64,000 bases of DNA from Pilaira anomala (GCA_025716855.1 JAIXMQ010000045.1:186001-250000), one strand, 5' to 3'; shown: positions 23,238 to 34,924, numbered from the stretch's first letter. Numbers and translations: made by a program. Notes: generated from the letters alone by a model not told the origin.

Positions 23238-24529
23238 ATGGCTAGTGCACTTATTTTCAACGAAAACGACGGCTACATTGATGGTATTTTAAGAGGATAT
23301 TATTCTGGAATCTTGAACTCTACACAATATCTTAACTTTACTCAATGTGAGACTCTTGAAGGTAAAACTAGTCAAACATCCTTTTTATTTTAGCAGATGC
23401 TAACGTTTCCATCAGATCTTCGTCTTCAGTTGGGCGCTACAGACTATGGATCCCTTTTACAAAACGAACCTTCGCCAATTGCCACGTCCACTATTTCGGA
23501 AAAGTTGACTCAAAGTCTCGTTGAAGAATTTGATTATATTCGTAGCAATGCCGTTCAACCTTTATCCAAATTCTTAGACTACATCACGTAAGGAAATAGA
23601 ATATTATGACTGAAACATGTAAAATTACTAACCTCTTGTTTTGTTTTGTTTGAAAAGTTATCAATACATGATTGATAATGTCATTTTGATTATTACAGGT
23701 ACACTTCACGAACGTGACACTCATGAGCTCCTTGACCGTTGTCATCCTCTTGGTGTCTTCGAAACTATGCCCGCTTTATGTGTTGCCACTACCGTTGCTG
23801 AATTATACAACACTGTCTTGGTCGAAACTCCTTTGGGTATGAACTGTATTTTTTTTTTATTATTCACCTGATTTAATTTTTAACACGCGAATTTTTCTTT
23901 TTAAGCACCTTATTTTGCCAACTGTCTTAGTGCTCATGATTTAGATGAGCTTAATATTGAAATTATTCGTAATACTCTTTATAAAGCATACCTCGAGGAT
24001 TTCTATCAATTCTGTGAAGGTATGGGAGGACCTACCGCTGAGGTTATGGGTGACATTCTTCGTGTAAGTAAAGTATGAAATAATTAAGGCAAATAGTATA
24101 CTAAAGTTTTTTTTTCTGATCTAGTTCGAAGCAGATCGTCGTTCTATTAATATTACTATTAACTCTTTCGGTACTGAATTACCCAAGGAAGATCGTAAAA
24201 AATTGTTTCCTACTATTGGTCGCCTTTACCCTGACGGTAATGCACGTTTAGCTGTTGCAGATGAAATGGATCAAGTTAAGGCAACCTGTGAAGTATTCCA
24301 CGAGTACAGATCTTTCTTTGATACCACTAGTACTAAGACATTGGAAGACAAGTTCTTTGAGACTGAAGTATTCTTGAACAGACAAGCTTTCCAACAACAA
24401 TTTAACTATGGTGTATTTTATGCTTATATCAAGTTGAAGGAACAAGAGATTCGAAATATCGTTTGGATTGCTGAATGTATTTCACAAAACCAAAAGGATA
24501 GAATCAACAGTTATATTCCCATTTTGTAA
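23238..24529 (+). CDS. VMA6: V-type ATPase subunit d (V0)
   Basis: Five exons, 23238-23361, 23416-23587, 23658-23836, 23906-24063, 24125-24529; 345 residues, the same length as yeast Vma6. Family landmarks: [125 protein letters not shown]. It is a soluble subunit that couples the V0 membrane sector to the central stalk on the vacuolar or endosomal membrane. Intron 1 must use the cag at 23413-23415; two nearer AGs (23393, 23396) break the frame and the family match. All introns 54-71 nt. Confidence 0.96.
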
Positions 24530-25387
24530 TCAAAATAAAAAAAGTCGCACTTATATCTTATAACTAACTTTCAGGGCAAAGAGGTTTATTTTCCTGAATA
24601 CGTTCTATGTACACAAATACATAGTACTCACCGCATTTGTGAACTTTTTGTTTGTTGTTTTTTTCAAGTTCACTGATTTAACTTAAAATGTCATCATAAT
24701 ATTGACTAACTGTATTTTTTCTTTGCACACCGCACGAACATTCCTCTTCAATACAACTATAATTTCTTGTTTAATTATATACGTTATTCACGCAAGAGAT
24801 TGTATCAGGAAGTAAATTAACTTCAAATTTGTATAACATGTGTGGTCAGAGGTAATATATACTATAGCCCCAGTAACTTTATTACAAAAAGAAGTATTTT
24901 ACTGCTAATGAATCATATAATTGCTAAATAGAACTTCGCAAGATACTTGATTTAAATGGTTATGAAATACAATGGCTCCAGACCTTGATAGGATTATCAA
25001 TATCAAAAACCAAAAAGTTTATCACCATCCCAGGTATTTAAAAATAGTTTTTTCTTTGCATTGATTAGCTATATTGACCATTTACAATTTTTTTATTAAA
25101 TAAATTGGTGCTGCTTTGTTGGTAGAGATGTCAATGCTTCTATAGATATGAATAATATATCTTCTAATGTATTAACAGAGGCTTAATTACAGCAATGTTC
25201 GAAAGAAGACGATAATAAAATAATCATCAAAACTACACTTTTTTTATATATTAAAATCGTGACTTTAAATAACTAATTTGGCTTTTTTGTAACAAAAGTG
25301 TAGCATTCATATTACATCCCTTTTTCATACCCCGTAAACTGACCAATACAAAAGACCCCATATTTTTTTTTTTATCTTTTTTATTTA

Positions 25388-25424
<37 letters not shown>

Positions 25425-25448
25425 CTAAAATACAGATCAAAAAATCAA
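24530..25448. other. Intergenic, 0.9 kb
   Basis: AT-rich spacer. It carries a short frame with a TnpB/Fanzor-like end motif (25100-25186, listed separately) and a T-run/A-run pair (about 25369-25423) just before the PPZ-like start codon. Nothing else is supported. Confidence 0.5.
25100..25186 (+). pseudogene. Possible C-terminal scrap of a Fanzor/TnpB-type protein
   Basis: A plus-strand frame reads INWCCFVGRDVNASIDMNNI followed by a few residues and a stop at 25184. The CxxVxRDVNAS-xxMxNI pattern is the typical end of the RuvC-like domain of TnpB/Fanzor and related mobile-element proteins (the Asp of RDxNA is the last catalytic residue). Upstream sequence is full of stops, so only about 28 codons remain. 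A chance match is possible because the segment is short. Confidence 0.3.
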
Positions 25449-26934
25449 ATGGGAAATGTCCACTCAAAAAAGAATAAACATAGACCAAGTGTTATAAGAA
25501 CTGATAGTACACCAGAAAATGAATATTCAAACACAACCGCTACTTCAATTAATTCAATTCTTGTAAGCAGCTCTAATATTCCAGTTGATATAAAAAAACC
25601 AGTATCAGAATATCCTTTTCCCAATAGCTTAAATAGTGTTTCTTCTATAAATAATGAAGATACAATACACTCTATAAACCAGTCAAGTCTTTCTTCTGAA
25701 AACCAGTTAACAACTAACTCCTTGTATACTTTCGGAAAAAACTTGGACATTGACGAATGTATTAGTCGTTTAATAGAAGTAGGAAGATCTGGAAAAGTAA
25801 CAAAGTCTATTTGTTTTAAAAATTCGGAAATTGTTGCCATATGTAGAGCCGTACAAGAAGTATTTCTAAGCCAACCTGTAAGTTCTTTTGAAAATTATTA
25901 TTTGCATAACTTTTATATATATGTATACATATTTTATTTTATTAACCAAGCTTGGAATATAGACTTTGATAGAGTTAAACCCACCTGTCAAAATAATGGG
26001 CGACATTCATGGTCAATACCATGATCTAATTCGTTTGTTCGACATGGGCGGTTACCCGCCTGACTCCAATTATTTATTGTTAGGTGACTATGTTGACCGT
26101 GGAAAACAGAGTTTAGAGACTATTCTATTACTATTTTGTTACAAGATCAAGTTTCCGGAAAACTTTTTCTTATTACGTGGAAATCACGAGTGCGCCAACG
26201 TCACTAGAGGTAGCTCCGTTCTATACTTTATATGTATCACCAGAATTATACTAACATTACGTACTACTAGTCTATGGATTCTACGATGAATGTAAACGGC
26301 GTACGAATGTTAAGATTTGGAAGACATTTATTGATGTATTTAATACGTTACCTATTGCGGGATTAGTTGCAGGGAAAATATTTTGTGTTCATGGCGGCAT
26401 TAGCCCGTCATTGAATATGATGGATGATATACGTACCATCATTAGACCAACAGATGTACCAGAATTTGGATTATTAAACGATTTACTATGGTCAGACCCA
26501 AGTGATACTGCAATTGAATGGGAAGATAATGAAAGAGGTGTCTCTTATTGTTTTGGAAAAAAAATTGTTAATGACTTTTTATCAAAATTCGATTTAGATC
26601 TAGTTTGTAGAGCTCATATGGTAGTAGAAGATGGGTACCAATTCTTTAATGAAAGAACTTTGGTTACAGTTTTTAGTGCACCGAATTATTGTGGCGAATT
26701 CGATAATTTTGGAGCAATCATGACAGTAAATGAAGAACTGTTGTGTAGTTTTGAATTACTAACCCCAACGGAACATCCACCTATTAAGATTCAGCAAGCG
26801 AACAGAGGTGGAAGACGACAAAGGCAAGTGACATAAATTGATCTACTAAGCTTATCTTTTTTAGACTAATACTTGTTTAATTTAGCCCCCCTATGGCTGA
26901 AATGGCAAGTTCTTTAGAGGATTACTCCCAGTAA
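25449..26934 (+). CDS. PPZ-like Ser/Thr protein phosphatase (PPP family), N-myristoylatable
   Basis: Exons 25449-25877, 25963-26209, 26271-26823 and probably 26886-26934, about 425 residues. It starts [14 protein letters not shown], a myristoylation-type N-terminus like yeast Ppz1, then a Ser/Asn-rich region (about 20-90) and the catalytic domain. Catalytic motifs: GDIHGQ, GDYVDRG, RGNHE, HGG, and the C-terminal [11 protein letters not shown]. It removes phosphate from Ser/Thr; Ppz enzymes act in ion homeostasis and cell integrity. The C-terminus is unusual. Exon 3 ends AAAG followed by gcaagt, which suits a GC-AG intron and gives the tail [16 protein letters not shown]. If not spliced, translation ends at 26834-26836 with RQVT. 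N-terminus is much shorter than in yeast Ppz1. Confidence 0.9.
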
Positions 26935-27578
26935 GAAAAAAAAATGTAACATATATCCTTGAAAACCCCCCTTCAATTCCTTTTTTTTAAAAAAAAAAAT
27001 TTGTTAATAAATAATCTCATCCTTTCTTTTTACATATACATATCACATACACATGTACTTTACAAAAATTATAAATAAGATGCCCTAAAATCATTCGTGT
27101 CACCCTAAAACAATTTTTTTTTTATATTTGCTTCATGCATGATGTAATGGTAATATACAACCTGGGTAACAACCATAACCAACTATAATTTAAGTCCCTT
27201 ATTTATTCGTTTTTTCTTGGAGATCGATTCGAGTGATATGCAAATGATAAATAGATATATATATAATTATGCTAAAAAAACAGTATGTGAGCAACAGATC
27301 TCATAAAAATGATCGACTTGTAGAAGTTTATTGTATCATCAAGGCGATAATACCGTTACACGGCTTATAATCATTGTAATGGACATCTTCTATACACAGA
27401 CTAATCATGGCAAAAAAGAAGAAAAACTCTTGACATGATAAAGTATCAGCATTATCTAATATGTAAAAGCTTGATTGGTAGACTTTTTAAAGCAAGTTAT
27501 GTGACTTGTAATGCTTTGTGTAAAATGGACGCGTTAAGATTTTAAAATTGAATCTTTCAACTTGATACTAACTTAGTA
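26935..27578. other. Intergenic
   Basis: 3' UTR of the PPZ-like gene with a T-run/A-run pair near 26980-27000 and the upstream region of the Acinus-like gene. No coding or RNA signal seen. Confidence 0.5.
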
Positions 27579-28994
27579 ATGGCTTCTATTGATCCTTCCG
27601 CATTAAAAGTAGTTGATTTACGTGCTGAACTCTCCAAGCGTGAGTTATCAACAAAAGGAAAAAAAGACGAGTTAGTTGAACGTTTAAAGGAAGCTTTGGA
27701 TTCCGAAAACAACTCCAACAACGAAGCGTCTGATGAACAAGTTATCGAGCAACCAAAGGAAGATATCGTTGAAAAACCCGAGGAGCAAATAATTGAGAAA
27801 ACACAAGAAATTGTTGTTGAAAAACCGGACGAAACTATTGTAGAAAAGAAGGAGGAGATTCATATTGAACAACCAAAAGAAAATATCCTTGTAGAACAAT
27901 CGACAAAAACTATCACTGAAAAATCAAACGAGGTTATCGATGAGCCTGTTAAAGAAGTAAAAGAAATTGTGGAGGAAGTTATTACAAAATCTGAGGAAAA
28001 GATGACAGAAACCCCTCAGGAAAAGGTAACAGAAAAGCCCCAGGAAAAAATAACAGATATTCCCAAAGATAGTGTCAAATCATTGAAGTCAGACGGCATG
28101 GATACTGATAGAAATAGCAAAAGAAGACTTTCATCTGAACCTATCAGATCAGATGGTAATAATAGATTTATCTTTTCCTCAATAGAGTCTTTACTGATTA
28201 TTTTTTTTTTTCAACATTAGAAAAACGTGCTAAAATCGAGACCAAAGAAGTTGAAAAGATCGAAAGCTCGGCTATCTATGTAAAGGGATTTGTTCGACCT
28301 TTAATTATTAAAACAGTCCAAGAGTTATTTGGAAAATATGGTAAAATCAATCGTTTTTGGATGGATTCTATCAAAACACATTGTTATGTTGTTGTAAAGT
28401 ATATTTTATATTATACATATCATTCTTTTTTCAATTGAAAATTAATACATTTTACTAGTATGAAACTAAAGAAGAAGCTAAAGCAGCATTCACTGATATA
28501 AATGGTATTGTGTTCCCTAAGGACACTGGAAAAATACTTTCTGTAGGTGGACTCACCCCTGAACAGGTCGAGCAGTTGATCGAATATGAACAATCAGCTG
28601 CAGAAAAACGTCTTCGCGTTGATTGGGAAGCTACTGTTATGAAAGTTAAATCGGGTGAGAAATTACCTTCTTCCCCTAATACTGACAGCATTAGAAAATC
28701 TCGCTCTATTGGAATGGGCCAAATTGCAAAGCAATTAGCTCAAGGTTTGTTTAATACAGCGAAATTAGAATGATAGAATTTATCCTAATGTATGTCTTTT
28801 TCCTTTTTAACCTAGCCGCTGAACCAGTTGCTGCTCCTTCCAGACAAGTATATGTTGAAACTGTACGAGAACCTAGAGAACGTACATTGGAAGACTTGTT
28901 CTGTAAGACAAAGGCTCTCCCTCCCCTTTATTATCTTCCCGTCTCTGATGAAGAAGCCAAAATTAAATTGAATAAACTTCAAAATGTTTTGTAG
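27579..28994 (+). CDS. Acinus-like SAP/RRM/RSB-motif RNA-processing protein
   Basis: Four exons, 27579-28155, 28221-28393, 28459-28744, 28816-28994, about 404 residues. N-terminal SAP domain (residues about 8-44, LKVVDLRAELSKRELSTKGK), which binds DNA/RNA. A long acidic repeat follows, with about ten degenerate units like EKPEEQIIEK and EKPQEKITDI (about 55-165). Next comes an RRM (about 210-300, SAIYVKGFVRPLIIKTVQEL, GKINRFWMDS, CYVVYETKEEAKAAF). The C-terminal RERTLEDLFCKTKALPPLYY-LPV is the RSB motif by which Acinus binds RNPS1 and SAP18 in the ASAP/EJC-associated complex. Role inferred: nuclear mRNA splicing/quality control. The domain order equals animal Acinus but the protein is shorter. 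Confidence 0.88.
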
Positions 28995-29280
28995 GTACTA
29001 CCTTTTCATATATGTACAGTTTAAGCAATTATAAATAAATAAAAACAATGCGTATATCCTTTCAAAACAATATTTATGGTCATCATCTTCTTGTTATAAT
29101 ATAACTAAAAATCATATTAATATTATACATACTTAAAATTGCGCTTGTGAAATTATTCGACTTTTTTTTTTTATTCAGAAAATGTTAAGGCAATTACAGA
29201 GATACATATAATAGAATAGTTGGCATAGGAAGACTATGAAAGATTTCCAGTAAACTAGATACACTACATATTAACTATAC
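28995..29280. other. Intergenic before the dispersed repeat
   Basis: 3' UTR of the Acinus-like gene with aataaa (29034-29039) and AT-rich spacer. No gene seen. Confidence 0.4.
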
Positions 29281-30720
29281 GCGCCCCACGTTTTTAGCCC
29301 TGGAAATCTTGCATGCCAAAGTAAAGTCCTTCAATATTAACTATTCTATTATACAATACTATATCCAAAACATTTTAAATTTAGATGGGCAGATGATTGT
29401 ATATAAAGATATATTTTTTTATATGTAAAAAATATACTTTCTCTAACAAAAACTGTTTTTCTTACATGCACTACAAGTGGAGAGTGCATGTAGCATGGTC
29501 TACATGCACCTCGTTTTTCGGTCCCAGAAATTGAAATTTTGACAAAAAATACCTTCTTGTCAAAGTAACATCCCTCTAAATCAACTATTTCATTAAACAA
29601 TATGATATACAGAAAGTGTAGAATTTGAAGGCGCATCTTTCCGTATAATTTGATTTATATTATTGGAAACAAAAAATATACTTGCCCTAACAAAAACTTT
29701 ATTTCGTTTTCTGACAATAAACATAAATTATTATTATTACTTAGCTTTGATTTTTGCATCATTAGAAAGAGCGCAAAATTCTACATGTGTCATTAAAAGG
29801 CCAAGCTTTAAAACCTTTTTAATCTAAAGATGTATGAATATTTCTGAATTTTGAAAAAATCCATAGGGGGGGACTAGCAAATTTTTCTAAAAAATAGAAT
29901 TTTTTTCACAGCTTAAAAAAAAATAAAAATTAGAAATGTAGATATATCTTTGTATTTAAATGGTTTTAAAGTTTAGATTTTTATTGATGTCTAAGGTAGA
30001 ATTTGACGCTCTTTTGAATGGTGTAAAAATAAAAGTAACATAATTATAGAGTTTAATAGTCATTGCGAAAAAGTACAGCTTCTATTAGGACATGTATATT
30101 TTTTATATACAAGATAATAAATCTAAATGCATAGAAATCTTAGTTTTTAAATTCTACATCTTTGTAATATAACATTGTCTAACAAAATATGTCTGTATCC
30201 TGATTTGGTTTTTTTCCTGTTTTTTGGACCTAAAAATTGAGATTTGGGTCCAAATTTCTTTCTTTTCAAATTAAAGTCTTTTATTTCACCAATTCCATTA
30301 TACAATATAATATACAATCGATGCAGGATTTGAAGGCGCATCTTTCTATTGATTTATAATTATTATTTTTATGTAGAAAATATACTTACCCTAACAAAAA
30401 CTATATATCATTTTTTTCATAATATCTATAAATATTTGTTATTATTTTACTTTGCTTTTTACATCATTGAAAAGAGAGTCAAATTCTACATGTATTGTTA
30501 AAAAGCCAAGCTTTAAAACCTTTTCAATGCCAAGATATATGTACATTTCTGTTTTTTGAAAAAAATCAAAGGCAGGGACCTGCTGATTTTTGCCTAAAAA
30601 TGTAGTTTTTTCCTCTTTTTGGGTGATTTGATTGGCTGAAATTTTTTCAGCTGTAAAATGAAAAAAACCTTGCATATAGTATCTCCTTTTTCTTTATCAA
30701 AAAGACTAATTAAGGTCAGT
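29280..30720. repeat. Dispersed modular repeat, copy A
   Basis: About 1.44 kb that is highly similar along its length to 58175-59645. Shared landmarks include agtaaagtccttcaatatta (A 29321, B 58241), the direct pair around gagagtgcatgtagcatggt, and the ccataggggggga block (A 29862, B 58782). Within one copy the same segments recur. A module ending in gagcgcaaaattctacatg (29769) returns in direct orientation near 30474-30492. It also returns in inverse orientation at 29998-30040 (tagaatttgacgctctt). No frame codes a transposase, so this is a non-autonomous element or decayed unit. Terminal inverted repeats and target duplications could not be defined by eye. Confidence 0.8.
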
Positions 30721-31278
30721 AACCACGTAACGTGGCGTAAGGGCTCTGCTAAAGTAGTACAATATTAGCTTTAAAAGTGCTCATTTATTTTTAAAAAAAG
30801 AAACTGGATGATTTAGGTGGAAAATGTGTGGGTGATGGAATTAATCGTATTGGGAATCGCGGTGGGTGATACTTAATGACTCTCAATAAAAAGTACAAGG
30901 AGTATTACGAGAAATGAACAGACGAAATTCCCGAGGTCATATTTATATCTGTTACTTGGTAATTACAAGTTGTAAGGCGGTAAAAAATTAGCCGGAGGTT
31001 GGTGAGAGATAGTATTTAGACAATTGCATAAGTAATATGTGGTTGCTTAGATGTCCCGAGAGTTATTATAAGATCTAAACTAGAACATTACAAGAAAAGA
31101 TAATAGGCGCCTCATTGAAAGTTAACCATTGAGTAACACATGATAGGTTCTCTTGGGTCAATGATTGAAATGATCGGCCGTTTGGGGCCGATTTTTTGAG
31201 ATACTTTTTGTTAAATGAGCGACATTCTCTCTGAATTGCAGCCCCAGCACGCAAGCTTTAATTTTTATACTTCTTACA
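30721..31278. other. Intergenic
   Basis: Spacer between repeat copy A and the 31279 gene. It has slightly higher GC than surroundings, with a short palindrome-like ccacgtaacgtgg (30724-30736) and a small hairpin cggccgtttggggccg (31174-31189). No coding frame. Confidence 0.4.
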
Positions 31279-31982
31279 ATGCTCAAAACACAATCAGCCT
31301 TTCGACAAGTATTTTTTCAAAGAAGATCCTTTACCGCTTCCGCCATCTATTTAAAAAGCACGACACTTGCTTGTAAGTAAAAGAAATATACCTTTTTGGT
31401 CTACTTGACAGATACACGCGACTGACGTTCTCGTAACCATATAGCTCATCCAAAATTACATGCTCATCCTTTCAACAACAAATATGCCATTTCATATGTC
31501 TCTAGCGATGATTTAAAGAGCCCAGACTTGGATACTGAATTGATTATTGGCTGGACTTCTGACAAAGACAAGTTGGACCCCAAGACCTTTGTCGAGAATA
31601 ATAAGTTTGTCGATTTTTTGACACGCGTATTAAAGGAAAATATTCATAAAGTAAATGATATGAATTTAAAAGCTTTAGCAAAATGGCAGAAAGAAGGGTA
31701 ATATTAGTCTGGTACATGTATGATATTAATTGCCTGACTAATAACGTATTTAGATGGTTACATATTGGCGACGAAAGAAACCCTCCTCCTTGGGGTCGTA
31801 TTAACTTCCCTGAAGATATCATCGGTAGTGTAGAGATTCATGATGGTGTTATTAAAGAAGGATCATATCAAGCAATGCCAGCTCATCGATTAATGACTAA
31901 TAACGGTATTTTCCAACTCTCAGAACCTTTGACAGATGTCGTTATTAATGAAGCTAAAAAGAAAGCTTCAGCTACCAAGTAA
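31279..31982 (+). CDS. Conserved protein with mitochondrial-type N-terminus, unknown function
   Basis: Three exons, 31279-31372, 31445-31697, 31754-31982; about 191 residues. The N-terminus (MLKTQSAFRQVFFQRRSFTA) has Arg, Phe and Ser/Thr and no acids, a typical mitochondrial targeting sequence. The body contains FNNKYAISYVSSDDL, IIGWTSDKDKLDPKTF and a conserved-looking C-terminal block, EGWLHIGDERNPPPWGRINF, followed by PEDIIGSVEIHDG and YQAMPAHRLMTNNGIFQLSE. No catalytic motif or membrane helix is recognised. The uninterrupted joining of three exons across 56-72-nt introns supports a real gene. The exact family is not recalled with certainty. Confidence 0.75.
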
Positions 31983-32471
31983 AACGTTATATGTATTTAT
32001 ATTTATATACTTGAAAAAAAACTTAAAAATAAAATCGCAGATGTTATATTTTTAAAAGATTAACCAAGAATTAGATTTATTATTTATTAGTGATAGTTTT
32101 GGAGCAAATTTACTGTGATTTAATAATAAATACACTGTAATATAATATTCATTTTTTCGTACGGAGAGAAGCACGCTATGTTGGCAACATGTCAATGTGG
32201 TTCATATTTCGGATAAAATTTAGAAAAAAAAACATCTGCATATTTTGAATTTATGCGTTTAAACTGATATAATAATGCTGGTTTAAAATTTTATTCCCCC
32301 AAAAAACCGATACCTATACATAAACAAGAGAAAACAATGGTCCTACCCATTTTATTATATGGAGACATACCCAAGATTTATACCGAAGAAAGAAAGAAAA
32401 AAAGCAAGTTATCACAATATGGAACAAAAAAATTATTCTTCTAGACACCACTCAAAAAGCCAGGGTCAATT
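31983..32471. other. Convergent intergenic region
   Basis: Shared 3' region between the 31279 gene and the minus-strand F-box gene. Contains aataaa-type signals and AT-rich DNA; nothing else seen. Confidence 0.5.
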
Positions 32472-34418
32472 TTATTTTATGCAAACAACAGTTTGAATTA
32501 AATCTTTTGGATCCGACACAGAGACCGGTCTAAACTGATCCGAAAAGATTCTATGCAAGTATAAATTGATGTAACTAATACTCTTAAAAGTTATACATAC
32601 AGTCAAAACCTTATCCTCTGTATCCCACTCTTTCTCTTCTTCTGTCACTGCCAAATAATCTAAGGAAACACGATACCTTGTTTTTTTACATCCATTAGCT
32701 ACTTTTAACATAAAATAAGGTAATTCCAGCCCTAATTTATACATTTGAACCCTAACAGGTGCCACATCCAAATAAAGTCTTTCCAGTTGTGTATCCATCA
32801 TCATAATTACAAATTCATTTATTCCATTAAACCACCCACAGTGAAACCATAGTGCAAGATACTTGAGTGACGGAAAGACACTAGACGCTACTGGAAGCAT
32901 GTCTTCTTCTATACAAAGTGCATTTCCTGCCGTGATTTCTAAACGTTCCAAATTTACATGTGGTGTAGTAATATCTCTTTTCAGGAACGAATTTTGCTTG
33001 GAATAATTCTTGGATAAATGAACATAAACTTTTTTCAAATTTCGAAACTGTTGTAATGTATCTTGAAATATAAAGGGTACAACATGCATTATGACCCACA
33101 TACCAAATGTATCAAATGTCAAACTTGTAATATCATCCAGTATTGCATTCATATGTCCTAAATACTTTAAAGACTTATTCCTTAGACTTCCTTCGTGTTG
33201 AATGAAATGTGTAAAAGACGCTGTACGCACCAAGGTATGATATGAATTGATTTCAGACCGCATCTCAAACACAAAGTTGCGAATATTACTGAACATATTG
33301 TTATAATCTAATCCAGATTCTGGATTATTATTATTAATCACCAATTGAACGTGACGTTCAGTTTTTCCTTCATGCGGTGGTAACTGATGGTATAATTTTT
33401 TCAAGATACCATGCATGTACTCGTTTTCTTCATTATAATTCATTTGAACTGATCGAAAATCAAACGCCGTTCGAGCACACAAAAAATCGAGGAACTTATG
33501 CTCGAACAATTCTTTTTGTATCGGATCCCATTCCTCTACATTCGTTCGATTCACACCGACTGTGATCTTTTCCAATCCAGTCATTTGCAATATGAATTCA
33601 ATTGTAAACGTACAAAAGCTAGCCATAGTAATTTTAAGTGATCTTAATGCTTTTAATTTGGCTTGAGAAGTTTTCCCACCACGCTGTAAAAACCTATCCA
33701 TTGAGCCTTCTTTATCCTCTCTTGTCACATAGACATCCAGATCTTCTAATCTTTGACTATGTTCCACTACAGGTAAACAAGACTCTAAATTACAAATTTC
33801 TCTGGATACCACCTTGATACTTTTCAAATTGGGAAACGACATGAGGTACGGAGCTAACCCGCCTAACTCATGTGTCACATCACTATGTTCATACAATGTC
33901 AATTGTTCAATGCGTTCTCTTAGCCTATAATTTGTTTGTAAATAAATTTTGCGTTTGTCAGGATGAAGCCATCCTGAATCCACTCGAAACACTTTGAGTT
34001 TTCGCCACCGATTTAAGATGGATTGTAGTACATTTTCCTTTAGGAAATAATCGAGTTCAATACAATTGCCAGATATCACTAATTCTGTTACGTTCGGGAA
34101 ATGTTGAATGATGGTCTCGATCGCATTAGATTCTAATAGCTTTCTTGCTCGGTCTGGTGTTGTGTATGTACTACCGATCCGTATAGTCTTCACTGAATCA
34201 AAGGAACTATAAGATCCGTAACTCATGAAGCAAGTAATGAATGTTTGGACGTCGTAACAACTAGCTAAGACTACATGTTGTAAAAAGGAACGTTGGCTAG
34301 GTAAGTACCACTGTTTACATACAAATTGACATTCACGTTGACTACACCGAGGTAGCTGGTTAAAGACATTTTCCCATATCTCTGCTGGAATAAGTTCAAT
34401 ACTAGGTACTTTCGTCAT
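32472..34418 (-). CDS. F-box protein with leucine-rich C-terminus
   Basis: Single-exon minus-strand gene, about 648 residues from the ATG at 34418 (an upstream in-frame ATG at 34466 would add MKHIPVYFFLSQLYEI; the inner start puts the F-box at the N-terminus as usual). The F-box at residues about 5-45 reads IELIPAEIWENVFNQLPRCS and VCKQWYLPSQRSF. The rest has spaced leucine/isoleucine segments such as TELVISGNCIELDYF, LRSLKITMASFCTF and LERLYLDVAPVR, like irregular LRRs. Inferred role: substrate receptor of an SCF (Skp1-cullin-F-box) ubiquitin ligase. Such proteins are expanded in mucoralean genomes; substrate unknown. Confidence 0.82.
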   Translation of the reverse strand: MTKVPSIELIPAEIWENVFNQLPRCSQRECQFVCKQWYLPSQRSFLQHVVLASCYDVQTFITCFMSYGSYSSFDSVKTIRIGSTYTTPDRARKLLESNAIETIIQHFPNVTELVISGNCIELDYFLKENVLQSILNRWRKLKVFRVDSGWLHPDKRKIYLQTNYRLRERIEQLTLYEHSDVTHELGGLAPYLMSFPNLKSIKVVSREICNLESCLPVVEHSQRLEDLDVYVTREDKEGSMDRFLQRGGKTSQAKLKALRSLKITMASFCTFTIEFILQMTGLEKITVGVNRTNVEEWDPIQKELFEHKFLDFLCARTAFDFRSVQMNYNEENEYMHGILKKLYHQLPPHEGKTERHVQLVINNNNPESGLDYNNMFSNIRNFVFEMRSEINSYHTLVRTASFTHFIQHEGSLRNKSLKYLGHMNAILDDITSLTFDTFGMWVIMHVVPFIFQDTLQQFRNLKKVYVHLSKNYSKQNSFLKRDITTPHVNLERLEITAGNALCIEEDMLPVASSVFPSLKYLALWFHCGWFNGINEFVIMMMDTQLERLYLDVAPVRVQMYKLGLELPYFMLKVANGCKKTRYRVSLDYLAVTEEEKEWDTEDKVLTVCITFKSISYINLYLHRIFSDQFRPVSVSDPKDLIQTVVCIK

Positions 34419-34466
34419 TATTTCGTATAACTGTGAGAGAAAAAAGTAAACGGGAATATGCTTCAC

Positions 34467-34893
34467 CCGTTGGACCTTCTTTTCCCTTTTTTTTTTTTTT
34501 TAGTCGGCGACTCTTATGTCGAGAAAGCATGAACAACCAATTCCTGAGTGTCATACAGTACGCTTATGATCTCTCGTTTGATCTATGGTTACCTTTTTTT
34601 TTTGTTATAAAAAAAAAAGAATGACATATTTAGAAAAAGACTTGACAAGATACATTCAATACGCTCCCTGACTATCGAAATTAGGGTTGACAAGTATATA
34701 TTTAGCTTCAAAAATGGACGGAGACTTTTTTTTTCTAGATGAATCTATTCATCAGTTTGATCAAAAATACAATTCAATGTATTTATTCATTTTTTATTAC
34801 TATTATAATGATATTATATATGATAAAAAAGGGAAGGAATTATATATTTGTTGCTTAAAAGATCCGAGACGAGAAGTCTGTTTAGATTAAAAA

Positions 34894-34924
<31 letters not shown>

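Noticed and set aside
29349..30675. Short ORFs inside the dispersed repeat (begin MRLQILHFLYIILFN in both copies)
   Set aside because: They recur in copy B only because the DNA is repeated. They are short, lack domain features, and differ at their ends, so coding is not supported.
34714..34890. ORF starting MDGDFFFLDESIHQF, with a vaguely similar start at 62826
   Set aside because: The similarity is limited to an ATG-gatg-gacttttttt context; both are short and homopolymer-driven.
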